Origin: Drosophila persimilis
Taxonomy: Eukaryota > Arthropoda > Insecta > Diptera > Drosophilidae
DNA length: 64,000 bases
Direction of reading: 5' to 3'
NCBI RefSeq assembly: GCF_003286085.1
Contig: NW_020825288.1
Coordinates: forward strand, 12,524,001 to 12,588,000
Positions 14,201 through 25,458 of this stretch are shown here, one piece after another; position 1 is the stretch's first letter; every line of letters begins with the position of its first letter. The translations under genes and the position numbers were made by a program. Below the pieces are notes generated by a model, which worked only from the letters and a program-made list of their open reading frames with translations, was not told the DNA's origin and did not search any database.

Positions 14201-17200
14201 AGCTAATTAGGTTGTGCATTTCTTTAGAACATGATTAGGCCACAAGCTAAGATTGCAGCTAGTGGATGCGACTGATGGTCATTAGAAGAACTAATAACCG
14301 ATTGAGAGCCCATCAACGCATCTGACCACTCATCCATCTCATTGTCATTACTGCAGCCTTTTGCTCCAACCACAAAAGATCTTTCCAAGATCTCTTGAAG
14401 ATCTCGCAATGCCTGTCTGCTGATGCTGCATCAAATGATGAAATCATTCGAGGCCTAATGTCGCGCCTCTGACGTAAACCCCCATTCGAAAGAAGAAGAA
14501 AAAGAGAAAGAGAAGAGACACACAGTCAAAGGGCCGGATCCCCACCTGACCGGAGATCGGACACCGGAGCTACTATGAGTGATGGGGCTGGTTGATGGTT
14601 GCTTGGTAGTAGATGAGTGGCTGGACTCTCTATAGAGACTCTCTTGGTGTTAAGACTTACTGACGTTTCTGGCTGCTGCTGTTGTTGTAACTTATTCTTT
14701 TGGTTTTTTGTGCGCTCGCTCAAGAAATGAGCACACCATGAATTAATTTTTTCTGCTCTTAATACCCTAGAATTTAGGGTTGAAAGGGTATACTGTAATC
14801 ACATAACAGTGGGTGTTCGTTACCATAAAGATGGTATACATATATTCTGCCCACGAGACGATCTAGAGCACAAGAGTAAAAGGTGATCTTGCAAAGATGG
14901 GGGGCTTTCGATCTCAACTACAATTAGCACATATTAATTAAGAGTCTACGATAGTTTTGGAGGTTATATTTCTGCAGTTTATTCCAAGCTTATTTAGTTA
15001 ATCTCCACCAATCTGCTTTAGATCATTACGTTCCCATTTTCACAAATATAACCAAATATGTCTTTTGAGCATATTTAAGAATGTTGCTTAGGTATACCTG
15101 TAGTCGAAACTCTAGGGTCTTCTACTTCTTTTTTCTTTGCGGATTGCGTTGTTGCGTTTCTCTGTCTATCTCTTTCTGTGTTGCTGTGGCTGTTGCCATC
15201 GTCTGTACAAATTTTGCCCCTCTAGTATGTAGGTTTACGAGCATCACTTGGCCTGGTCCGTCGTCTGGGCTTTATTATTATTGCTGCTGCCGCTGGCGCT
15301 GTTTGATGACGACGTTTTTCAGTGCCCATTGCATACACTGCCACTGCCCCTTCTGCCTGCTGTTGCTGTTGTTATTGTTGTAACTGTTACCTAATCGTTT
15401 AATTGGCTTAAGTCTGCAGAGTTTTTTCTTCCGCTCTGCTCCCTCCTGTTGCTTTTATTGCTCGTTTTTTGGCTTTTATTTAATTTAATTTTTATGACAA
15501 CTTTGTGCTTTGTAATGCATTTTAAACGCATCGCGGCATCATCGATTCCCACATTGTTAGCCGATTTAGTGGAGCATGCCGAAAACCATAAGGGAAGAGG
15601 AAATGTATGTACTATATATAGAGATAATGCGGAGATCATGGACCAGCAGTGTACCCTGTGTTCATTACTGGGAGTTTTGGATACTCTTTGGGAAATCTAA
15701 GAACAAAATACATGTTGTGTGCCCGACCAGGCGCACTGGTGCTCGACTTAAGTTTCTCCGATAAGGGTTGGGTTGGTTGGGTTAAGAGATAACGGTTTAA
15801 GCATGCCCACCGCTTTGAGCCCTCTGCCCAATCTACCTTTTGGGCCCCGATTTGGCGTCTTCCTGGGTATGCGAGCACGACAAAGAGTTGAAATGGTATA
15901 TTTATACCCGTACACTCCAGTCTTATAGCCGAAACCGGTATTTATAACTGCAACTGGGAGAGGCAGAGGAAGCGACGCGACAGAGGTAGCAGTATCCAAT
16001 GATGATGATGATATTAGTGCCAAAAATTATAATAGTAACGAGCAGCAGCAACAACAATACAAAAACAAAAAAACAGCTGTTCATTTGGGGCCATCACGTA
16101 CCGTACCCCTCCCCATATAACCAGCGCCCGAGCGCCGTACTCCTCCCTGTGGTTGGCTTTTGTGAATGTTAACTGTTATTTCGGTTACGAAATGTGAACT
16201 TTTTTCTCTCTTTTTCGTTGTTGGACGGACGGGCAGTATTTTGTGCTTGGTCATGACAAAGCTTTTTCCGTTTCTCGTTTTTGCTTGGAGTGGAGTCTCT
16301 TTTTTCGAGCGATTCGCATAATTGGCCCATATTTTCTTATAAATATGCAGCAGAAATCGGAAATGTCTTCTGTCTGGTCTCGCGTCCCCGCTTTTTGTTA
16401 TTGTTTTAAATGCGGAAGTGAGGCTTACAGCCAGCCTGTTTTCATTTAATTTCGTTTCTTTTCGTTTTCATTTGACTATTTTGTACCAGTACCCTTTAAA
16501 GCAGAGGGTATTACAATATTTATCAAGCATTTCTTGTATGATATTGATGATAACTTTCCTAGAATGAATCACAGACAGTTCTTTTTGAAGCAGTAATTCG
16601 GAGCCACAAAGATCTAGAGCTCAGGATCATAAATAATAAACTTTGAAAGAAGCGTTTCCGATCCCAGTAAGGATATGTACATACATGTACGTTCTTGATC
16701 AGGATCAATGTATTGCATAGGTTACATTAATCATACGAATACATATGTATATACTGATCGAGTAGCGGGTATTGTAGGGGTACTCATGATACTTTTTTTT
16801 CAACCAAAACGTGTTACATAATACAATGTGTACTAAGTTATGTGTGGCCTAAGCGGCTCCCATTAAAAAGATATGCAAATTTAAGGGTATCTAAAGCTTC
16901 GGCAGCTGAAGATAGCCTAAATGTCTTGCTTGGTTTTTGTGTGTGTGGGGGGGCCTATCAAGGTTGTTGTTGCGTAAAAGGAAGTGCAAATGGTTAGAAA
17001 GTTTTATGGGTAGATGGAAAGCCGGAAAGACGCACTGACAGATCGACCAGGGAATGGGCTACTGCGTGTGGAGTGGAGTCGCAGGTATGTGTTTGTCTGC
17101 CCCTTCGATGGCTGATTCAATGTCAGCGGCCGCCTCCCTCTGCCCATCTCCATCTCCAGGCAGCAGGCAGCAGGCATCATGCCCCATGCCTCATGCGGCA

Positions 17201-20200
17201 GGCAGCTTTCCAACTGCCAGAGAGAGAAAGTGCGAGTCCGCAGCCAGCGTGCGCGGGCAAAAGATTCAAAAGTGGATCAGCGAAAGAAAAATAAACGTAA
17301 CCAGGCGGCGTGCAACAGCAGCAGCAGCAGCAGCATCAGAGGGAGCAGCATTGTTGGGCGATAGCGTGAGCTCCGCTGCCTCCTACGAAGATGCTGCCTG
17401 CCACTGCCACCAGCGATCGGGTGGAAAGGAAAGCCCCCACACCATTCGCTCTGTGCATAATCATTGTGTGTGCGCGCGCACATTTCCAATTGATTTTCCA
17501 TGTGACGCAGCACAATTGGAGTTTCAGTTGCAGTCTTTTGAATATGGCGCTCACGGATCAGTCACGATCGTCCAAAGACCCAAAGAGTCTCCACCAGCCA
17601 ACAGCAACAGCAACAGCACAGCCCCTGCCACTGCAATGCTGTCCAACTGGTTTCCCACACGCATACGATACGTGTGTTTGTCGAGTGGAGTATGGAGTGC
17701 CTGAAGTGCACCTTAAATTGTGTTTCATTATTATGATTTTAATGCCAGATTGTCTTAAGTGGAAGCATCGAATCGGCAGTCCAGTCCACTCCACTACAGT
17801 CGTACTTCTCTAACTGGAACTAACTTTGAGATATAAATTATATGGAGACTGTCCGTTGAAGACAGTTGTAAGAAATACTAATTCTATCTCATTGAAATGA
17901 CATGTTCAACCTCCCACAATAGGAATTGCAATAGAAACTAGCTTTTAGAAGCTGTTTTTTTTTTTGTTGGAAAAAAACCCCGAACCGTATAGAAACGTGA
18001 CAATCTAATGATATGTGCCAGACGAAGCACGTTATTATTTTTACATAAAAGCATTATATCAAGTGTAAAGTTAAGGAAGTGCCTTGTTTGATTAATGGAG
18101 AAATGTATGCAAAGGCTATTGCTAAGTCTGGTTTCATATGACATTGGACATTGCCTTAGCTTTATCAGCTTAAATGCTTTCTTTCGAGACCAAACGGTCT
18201 TATGACCGACAGTTTAGTAAGAATTCCCGATCCTGGCGTTTCCCACTCGTATACTTGCTGCAGAAGGAAGGACGAGTGGGAGACTAGAAACAGCTAGTCT
18301 TTTGCAAGCTATAACACGATTTTGTTCCAACTGCTCCTATTACCCTTATTTCCCCGAGATCTATTCTTAGACAACCGACGCAGGAATGTAAAACCAAATA
18401 CATGTCCTGATCATGACGCTCGAAACATTGATAAACGTAGACTGCGCCCGAGGCTAGCTCGGTCCCGTGAATGGGAAAACAAAATCCATGTCGTACAAAC
18501 CGAGGCATATTATTGATGTTAGACTCAGGGTAATAGCCGATAAGGAACTGCCCCCAAATTCAAAAGACCTGCCCACTGTTGATCTATAGGTTCCACTGTA
18601 AGTAGTGCCCCTCCCCCCCGAGCCAAGAGTCGCCGGAGAACGCCATTGAACATTGGCAGTCATTTGCTGGCTGCCCGTCGTCGCCTTCGATGCCGATCCG
18701 ATGTCGATGTCGATGCCGCATTGGGAAAGAAAAAACTGGTGCAAATGAAACAAGTTATCTAATTGCAGTGCTTCGAAGTGTGGCAAGTGGCGAGTTGACT
18801 TTTGTTTTCTATTCGGAGCAGGCCTCCGATCTGTTGCGGCTCCTCCAACTCCGCCTCCTTCGCCTCCGATGCGGCTGCAACACGTTGTGCATACGAAATG
18901 GCTTGGCTAACCCAACACTGCACACAAAGATATCCACAGACAGATACACACACACTCTCGATACTGGTGTGGAACAGGCTCTTGCCGCATTGGCCTCTTG
19001 GCGTTTTTAATCGCACCAAATTTCAATTTGAATTTCACTTTCTTTTTCGATACGCTCACTTGGGTTTTTGCCTTTCGAACTTTTGTCTTGTGTTGTGTTT
19101 CGTTTCTGTTTCTTAAGTTTTGTGGCTTTTGTGTATTTCATTTCTTTTTGTTTTCGAATGCAGGCAAAGCAACGACCATGAAAAATTGTGTGAGATAGAA
19201 AGGGCTTTCTTGAGAAGCAGCAGGGAGAAGGCACTTCCAAACACGACATGGCGTGACATCAGGCTCTCTCGGCTCAGCGCTGCATATTGAACCATTTGGG
19301 GAGCTCCACTTCGTTTGAGTCTGATTTGCGGGTCTGAAGCCTCCTCCTATCTGAAACCGTGTCAAGAGAGAGTAAATATAATTGATATGCGGCCATTAGG
19401 CAATAAATAATCTCGATTGGGGGCGCACAAAAGAGCGGTCAAAGGATGGGAAGACTTACTCCCATCCAACGAAATCTAACAGGAGGTTAAGAGAACGGAA
19501 GGGTAAAAGCCACAGATTAAGATCAAGAAAAATGGAGAAAGGTCTTCCCATAGGATGCAAGAAGATTCAAAGTCGTGGTGGTGATAGAAGTGGAGAAAAG
19601 TGACTTGCAGGAGGCATTCTTGCATTAATGGAAGGCAAACGAAAAAAAAAAAACAATATAATTGATCTGTTTTGCATAGATCTCTTAATCTCTCCTCTTC
19701 GTCTAGTGTCTTGAAGAATCAAACTCTTACTTAATTATATTTATACATATATCTTATGGATAAACTATTCTTTGTACGGAGGTCTCTATATCAACGTCTA
19801 TTACAATTTGGTTTTCGAATGGTTCTTGGGCTTCCATTCGATTAATACTTTAGCTGTCGGATAGTATTCTCATCAGATAAAGATCATATCCCCTTATATC
19901 ATATAGTTTTGATGAGGCGAAAAAAGCGTCCTTGTAGGAGATACTTTCAGTTTCACAACAATTAGGTTTTCATTAGGGTGTAGTGTGCTTTCTAGGTAAT
20001 ATTTCCTATTATGTAGTTTCAGTCGTATATTAAAGAGATTCATTTTCCATAGAACCCCACAACTATATAACCACAAAACTATTGTTAATGGCTCTATAAT
20101 TGGTCATTGTTTAGTGTGGGATTTGTATAATCAAAGGCTTTATTTAATATGTCTGCTAGACTGTACTGTTATGTTCAATGGAGTCTTTTGTCTGTGAAAC

Positions 20201-23200
20201 ATTCGTCTGTCTTTGAGTGGATACTACAACTTTCCTCCAAAAATATGGTTCCATGGCACGCTTCGCTGGTTGAACAAATTTGTTTTAAAATTTCGTCTAA
20301 AAGTGTTTTTTTTTTCGGCACCCCGTTACCCCGTGACTCGCTGCTTTCCATATGTCTCGTTTGTGTGCGTGTGTGTTTGTGTTTGTGCGTCGTGTCGTGT
20401 GGGGCAATCAGTCATAAATTTGGTGAAATTATTTACCCATTCATCCCCCACCCACACCTGTTGGGTGCCGTTTAGGTGCCATCTCTAGGCTCCAAGCGAA
20501 TGCGCGGGCGCACGCGTCCAGTAAAAGTTCCATAATTTACCATACCCCCCCACACACCATACGTACATATATATCCACCACTCACTCTTTTCCTATCCCA
20601 ACAACAACAAAAAACACAGCAGCAGCAGAACCTATACTGCCACTTGGGGATACTCGTACTTGTGCATCACAAAATAGTTGGCATTGAGATTTGAGTTCTC
20701 GAAACGTGTGATTGTGATTCTACAATAATCTTTTGAAAAATTTTAAATCAGTTTTCGATTGCAATCCAACCACCCAACACACACAAGCAATACTGCAAAA
20801 ACACTAGCCTACACCGTCAGTCGTATAAAGAAGAGAGCTACCGTTATTGCTGCCCTGCTCCTCTCTTCTCGAATATCCTGTTTTGCTTTTCGCATTTTTT
20901 CGGTGACGCATTTGCGTGCTGCGTAATTTCTGTTGTGTTTTGCTTGCAATTTCAATTTAAATTCCAATCAAATAATATAATTGTTTGCATTATTAATGTA
21001 CAGAGCCCCTAGTTTTGCAATTAAAATGCCATCAAAATTATGTTAATGTAGTCATTAAAGGGGCAAAAAAATATAAGCAAAAACTAAAACAGCACAACCA
21101 AAATACAAGTCCCAGACCCCCAAACAGTAAATAAATGCTAAAACAGCAAGCGGCAACATACATATATATTATGAAAAAAAAATCACAAAATTTATTAAAA
21201 AGTGAAAGTTTTTAGTCGTCGTTGGAGTTGTGCACAAACAAAATTACCAGAGAGGGAAAAAGAAATGCAAAAACAATCATCGACTCTTGGAAACAAACCA
21301 AAAAAAAAACAACAACAACAAAAGCAGCAGCAGCAACAGCAACAGAAGCAGAAGCAGCGCAGCAACAAGCTCCAGCCTGCCAGGTCGTGAGAGGAGTCCA
21401 AGAGAGTTTTGTGTAAAGCAGCCGAGACCAGGTCGTGAGAGGCGCCCAGAGAGTGCGCCTAGACAGCAGGTCGCGAGAGAAGCCCAGAGAGTGCAAGCAG
21501 GCAGGTCGCGCGGGAGAGAGGGCCCGCGCCTAGCAACTGAGCGAACGCGTTCCACACATAACGGAGCATAACTGGTCATAATAGAACCGCCAAACAGCAG
21601 CAGCCGCAGCAGCAGCAAGCAACAGTAACGACAAAACAAAACAAATATTTTTTCGCCGTCCCCGTCTTTTCAAAATGCTGTAAGAAGGAATAGACGCCAC
21701 GGATAAAAACAGAAGAAATGGGGGCGGTGTGGCGCGGAGATCTTTCGCGCCCCCGCAACCGCGCCAGGTTCTCTATCATCCGATGGCCCAGGCATCCCAT
21801 GTTACCGCCAATTGGAGAAATCCAGGTAACACCTGTAAGTGCACTTCTCTCTCTCTCTCTTTTGGTCACTCTCGCGCTCACCTTTTATACATATGCAAAA
21901 AGGCCAAAAAGAACCAAAGGCGGAAGCAATTTGATTGCCTGTGCATGTCACTTTCACCGTTTGTAATCTCGTTGTGTGTCTGGGGGTGGGGGGGAGAGGT
22001 TGGGAAAGAATGAAGATCAAGGTATATAAATATAAGGTGAGGCATTCCTAGACTGCACTAGGGGACTAGGCATCTCTCGAGAGCGGGAATGAGTCACCTG
22101 TGTGAATGTTTCACCTCCTGGAAATGGACCCTGGTAGAAGTGTGTCATCCGGGGAGGGCAGCTTTGCGTGCGTGTGTGTGTATGTAAATGTGCGGTGTTG
22201 GGTGCATGTTATTCATGCATGTGCATATGTGTGTACATATGCTTGGGTGCTAGCTTCGTAATCGAAAGAGAGTCTTTGCATTTCACTCACCAAATAACAA
22301 TACCTTCATCTCTGTCCCTTTGCAGTTACCGTGAATCCACCACCCCAGAGGCCGTGGCTGCCCCTGGCCAAGCCGAACAAAACGCGTCCAGCCTGTAAGT
22401 CATAGTCCTAAGCCTTTCCAGCAATTATCCAGACCATCAATGGTATATCTACTCGTTCATGTGTGACCTATATACATACATATATGAGTGCCTGGATCTT
22501 CCAGTTGGCGGTTGTTGGGGAGCAGAAACCTTTGGTAACCATGTATCCAATGTATCGAAAAATGTGTCAGCGTTTATTTATTCCTGGTATACCTTCAACA
22601 AGTAGTCCGTTGCTTCGATGTGGAATCTTTACTAAGGATGCATTTAACATTACCTTTACCCGATTCGATGATATATATATTAATTGATATTTTTCCCTCC
22701 CGTTTTTGGCAGGCATTTTCACGGTTATGTGCTACAATGTGCTCTGCGATAAATATGCGACACGGCAAATGTACGGCTACTGTCCATCGTGGGCCCTGTG
22801 CTGGGATTATCGAAAAAAGTCAATCATCGACGAGATCCGTCACTATTCGGCGGATATTATAAGCCTGCAGGAGATAGAAACGGAGCAGTTCTATCACTTC
22901 TTTTTGCCAGAGCTCAAGAACGATGGCTACGAGGGCATATTCTCGCCCAAGTCGCGTGCCAAGACAATGTCCGAGGTGGAGCGGAAGTATGTCGATGGGT
23001 GTGCAATCTTCTTCAGGGCCTCAAAGTGAGTATTGGCTAAAGAGAATGGAATGATTGGAAGAGGCTAAAGTATGATTCGCTTGCAGATTCACCTTGATCA
23101 AGGAGCACTTGATCGAATTTAACCAGCTGGCGATGGCCAATGCAGAGGGATCGGATAACATGCTGAACCGTGTGATGCCCAAGGACAACATTGGTCTGGC

Positions 23201-23861
23201 CGCTCTGCTCAAGGTGAAGGAGAATGCCTGGGAGCCGATGTCCGAGGTGACACAGATCTCACAGCCGCTGCTCGTCTGCACGGCGCACATCCACTGGGAT
23301 CCGGAATTTTGTGATGTCAAGCTCATCCAGACGATGATGCTCAGCAATGAGCTCAAGACGATAATTGACGAGGCCTCGCACAGCTTCAGACCGGGACACA
23401 AGAACGACTCGAACAGTGTTCAGCTACTGCTCTGCGGCGACTTCAATTCGCTACCCGACTCCGGGGTGGTTGAGTATCTGGGCAAGGGACGGGTCTCCAT
23501 GGACCATCTGGACTTTAAGGACATGGGCTACAAGTCGTGCCTGCAGCGCCTGCTTTCGAACGACACCAACGAGTTCACGCATTCCTTCAAACTGGCCTCC
23601 GCGTACAGCGAAGATATCATGCCGCACACTAACTACACGTTCGATTTCAAAGGCATCATCGACTACATATTCTATACGAAGACGGGAATGGTGCCTCTGG
23701 GTCTGCTTGGGCCCGTCTCAAATGATTGGCTGCGCGAGAACAAGGTGGTGGGATGTCCCCATCCGCACATACCCTCCGATCATTTTCCGCTGCTCGTTGA
23801 ACTGGAGTTGATGCACACGGCCAGCCAGGCGCCTCCCAACGGGCTGATCAACAGACGGTAG
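5214..23861 (+). CDS. twin: twin: CCR4/CNOT6-type deadenylase
   Basis: Catalytic subunit of the CCR4-NOT complex, a 3'-5' poly(A) exonuclease. CDS join 5214-5328, 5413-5599, 5668-5843, 22326-22394, 22713-23025, 23087-23861; 1635 nt, 544 residues, all phases close. Leucine-rich repeats at about residues 54-145 (LTALYLNDNQLLRLP and following units) are the part known to bind CAF1/POP2. A short linker rich in Pro (NPPPQRPWLPL) leads into the EEP nuclease domain from about residue 184. Visible catalytic residues: N191 (MCYNVL), E236 (SLQEIE), D405 and N407 (GDFN), D518 and H519 (SDHF). Length and motifs match human CNOT6/CNOT6L closely. The exon 3 to exon 4 intron is about 16.5 kb and hosts another gene. 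Start chosen at ATG 5214, just after a 5' UTR acceptor. Confidence 0.95.
5844..6772. other. twin intron, left part
   Basis: Intronic sequence between twin exon 3 and the promoter of the nested gene. It has a poly-T run just after the donor (5869-5886). No ORF or RNA gene is supported. Confidence 0.5.
6773..6806 (+). promoter_or_regulatory. Inr + DPE core promoter of the nested gene
   Basis: TCAGTC at 6773-6778 matches the Drosophila initiator TCAKTY with the A at 6775 as +1. GGACG at 6802-6806 starts at exactly +28 and matches the downstream promoter element RGWYV at all five positions. The invariant Inr-DPE spacing makes a chance match less likely. Upstream there is no TATA box, as is usual for DPE promoters. 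A 5' UTR of about 456 nt would lead to the ATG at 7231. Confidence 0.65.
7231..9177 (+). CDS. Unrecognised 648-residue low-complexity, probably nuclear protein nested in twin
   Basis: Single uninterrupted ATG-to-TGA frame of 648 codons inside the large twin intron, same strand. Seen: His/Gln-rich N-terminus; Pro-rich region; Gln run near residue 175; a basic patch PRIIKPRKRRKKDRKP (about residues 243-260) that looks like a nuclear localisation signal; a small cysteine cluster CFCRDC (C304, C306, C309) followed by SLWDY; a Ser-rich block (about 335-365); DDSGYGD (about 425) followed by a hydrophobic/helical stretch (ILSGINIANDLF); further Ser-rich and Asn-rich segments; a Gly run near the C-terminus. 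No membrane segment. I do not know the family. Third-position G/C bias, ATG start and an Inr/DPE promoter 456 nt upstream support a real gene. A GTAAAT at 9142 could be a donor giving a different C-terminus, but none is needed. Confidence 0.8.
   Translation: MRSHVAVYRAPDNGNILAGPFARYHQHQHQQQHLHWASTPPVPPPTSAAASCYNQLQRQRLHHGPHVRWTPAQAQTPLPPSPQPVGYGIGLSIPPVVNQQRINECAGIPLISNASSHLSPGQRQRLLRKTAPKSPPWPPTGVHTMSQLAAHAQGMPLLQQNGKQNLPQHHQPQQQQQHHPPSWSAYQPMPPTSQSFKLADKSRALRYQNSAPPMLQSQERQTLAGSATSGQDATPTTESCLPRIIKPRKRRKKDRKPGNGVLLKIEPDMQMKASVQGEEHPYHHLLPLGGGGGLLQHDHTHGVCFCRDCDPLRSLWDYQAQTLHRSLSDASSSEPGGGSRESSSSTSSTHSSDSSCDSSICSQSLPPTCNAPTVPEETIEEFAPITGDSSRAEIVGVIGSQRSHQVGHAHEGVITTPSQCSLSDDSGYGDILSGINIANDLFGNFGFKGRASSESSYSSACAQAETLLDESISEISRKLIETCSSSASSSGGDRHGSVLGSGASDSGLDSAGSYSRDSGLVFSFEHLNLNLNLTDATPTSLDFLVDCNNNNSCDSNEKSNNSISMSIDKGGAASQQFYNNCFGLLWQQQQQHGGGGGGGGHDDSQVAAAKPSQNQNQDRDSRRDTPTSRRLILGTLHGKLKPAFSTIS
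9178..10885 (+). other. Probable 3' UTR of the nested gene
   Basis: AT-rich, ORF-poor sequence following the TGA, with many TATATC/TACATA runs around 9945-10080. The first AATAAA I find is at 10874-10879, so a long 3' UTR is possible. An open frame at 9367-9804 has no ATG and noncoding composition. Confidence 0.4.
14758..14900. repeat. Degenerate dispersed repeat with ACCCT...AGGGTATA ends
   Basis: Begins ATACCCTAGAATTTAGGG, then AAAGGGTATACTGTAAT and GGTATACATATATTCTGCCC. This layout (inverted TACCC/GGGTA, then a short arm and TATATATTCT) resembles a common Drosophila dispersed repeat. Related copies lie at 16.49 and 49.69 kb. Confidence 0.4.
16488..16790. repeat. Old dispersed repeat with the GAAGCGTTTCCGA...TTCTTGATCAGGATCAA signature
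   Basis: Starts TACCCTTTAAAGCAGAGGGTA, and at about 16650-16712 has GAAGCGTTTCCGATCCC followed by GTTCTTGATCAGGATCAAT. From memory this core occurs in many copies across Drosophila genomes. The copy is diverged and carries no ORF. Confidence 0.55.
21381..21530 (+). repeat. Four degenerate tandem units CAGGTCGYGAGAG
   Basis: Units beginning CAGGTCG occur at 21381, 21429, 21467 and 21502 (spacings 48, 38 and 35), each followed by GAGAGR and, in the first three, a CCCAGAGAGTG-like segment. The array lies upstream of the putative alternative twin first exon and could be in its 5' UTR. It contains many GAGAG motifs, the core of GAGA-factor sites. Confidence 0.55.
21783..21834 (+). CDS. twin: Putative alternative first coding exon of twin (LRR-less isoform)
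   Basis: ATG at 21783 opens MAQASHVTANWRNPGNT and reaches a strong donor ACCT|GTAAGT (exon ends 21834). The phase is 1, identical to twin exon 3, so splicing to exon 4 at 22326 gives Phe and then TVNPPPQRPWLPL in frame. The result would be a CCR4 nuclease with 17 new N-terminal residues and no leucine-rich repeats. Another GT at 21827 would also keep phase. This is inferred from splice phase only; no transcript evidence is available here. Confidence 0.45.
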
Positions 23862-24514
23862 CAATAGAATAGACGCGGCAGACCCACCATGATGACAACG
23901 ACAACTACACGGACAGCAGCCACAGTCGGAGGAGTAGCAAGTGGGAGCAGTGGTAGTGGTGGTGGTGTCGCCGGCGTCGTCAACAGCAACAGTGCGGTAA
24001 ATAATATCCACGGCAGCAGTTACAGGGGACGCAGCAACAGTGGCAGCGGCAGCCACAGCCACAGTCACAGTCACAGCCACAGCCATCGCATAGTGGCACA
24101 AAGAAAGGTACCTCCTGTAACAGCAGCCGCACCAACTGACAAGCAGCCACCACCGCCATGAAGAGAGACAACCAATCCGCGATCACCTGCCGCACCCACA
24201 ATTGACGTGGCGCTCTGTCCGCAACAAGATTCAGTTTTAGTTATGTACGTTAAAAAGATTAGATAACCCCATACCCATACCCAAGCCCCGATCATCCGAT
24301 CGCAAAAACCCAATAAGTTATAAGTTGACGACGTTGTAGAGGCCTCGCTCCTTTGTGCGCTGGTTCGCAAAGCGCGTTACCAATGCAATACAAAAAAAAG
24401 AAAACAAAAAAATCAAAGTATGATAGTAGCTCGTAATTGGAGGAATTTAACTTACTTGCTGATAATCTTCTGACAACCGCGCCCCGCCCTCGCCTTTCTT
24501 TTTTGGTTTTATCA

Positions 24515-24584
<70 letters not shown>

Positions 24585-25430
24585 AACACATTTTTCCCAT
24601 CGAATAAATTACATTTAAAGTTATGATCGATCTGTGTACATTGTTTAGTTCTTGTAACACCCGAAAAACCGAGCATAAATGTAAGCCAAATGTTTCATTT
24701 AACAGTCGTAGATCGTAAGAGAAAAAGAGAGAGAGAGAGAGAGAGAGCTAAACACAAACAAAAATAGCAAAAACAAACCTAAACTATAAGTAAAAGGTAA
24801 AAAAAAAAAAACATAAAATATTGTAAAAAATTAAACAAGAAGGAAAATATGCAGAATTAATTAATGGACCGTTTTTTGACAAAAGGTTTTAACCAAACGG
24901 AAGAATAATCAAAATGGGAAAAATGGACAAAGTAAACCCTACTATATAGAGATACAAGATATGCAAGATTATGTGTATAGATATACTTATTGGGCCATCC
25001 CACAACCAAGAAACCCAATTCCTCAATGTGTATTGAATGTAGAAACAAAACAGCGATCCCGAGCATACCTCTACTTTTTGTGTGTGTTTGCTTAAACGTC
25101 CACATATTGTAGACCTGAAGAGAGCTGGTAGCTACTTTTAAGTAGATATATGTACATACAATACTATAACGTTAATCCATAAGTGTCGTGTGTGGTATGG
25201 GATAAATGTCTACCTATAGAATCAATCAATCAACCAAGCCCCATCTCCATAAGTACCACTACCTACCATAAACAATGTAAAATTCAAGCATTCAACAACA
25301 ATTCAATATCAAAGTTTCAACAAATAATATAACTATATGTAAATCTGATTGATACGAGGCGCACATGGGCAGGCCATCTTCATTCAGAGAAACCCCGCCC
25401 CCTCATGCGTACATACATACGAATAAAACC
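23862..25430 (+). other. twin 3' UTR
   Basis: Follows the TAG at 23859. It contains a CACAGC/CACAGT-type repeat (about 24052-24086), a (CA)n/(CACATA)n microsatellite (24519-24590), a (GA)n run (24729-24749), several A-rich runs, and AATAAA at 25422-25427, just before the convergent helicase gene. A 90-codon frame at 23889-24161 is in phase with twin but separated from it by TAG CAA TAG. Confidence 0.55.
24519..24590. repeat. (CA)n then (CACATA)n microsatellite
   Basis: Uninterrupted CA dinucleotides from 24519 to about 24553, then CACATA-type hexamers to about 24583. It lies in the twin 3' UTR. Confidence 0.9.
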
Positions 25431-25458
25431 AAGAATCAAATGTATAACGAACTTTGTT

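Larger units (their letters stand above)
10886..21380. other. Large twin intron, no recognised gene
   Basis: About 10.5 kb of intronic DNA. It contains simple-sequence patches (GCGTC repeats near 12340-12362, GGCCA repeats near 12390-12410, CAG runs near 12300 and 17315-17335), two degenerate dispersed-repeat copies (near 14.76 and 16.5 kb) and AT-rich filler. Short open frames here have repeat-like composition and none has convincing splice context. Regulatory elements for twin or the nested gene may be present but cannot be identified by eye. Confidence 0.5.
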
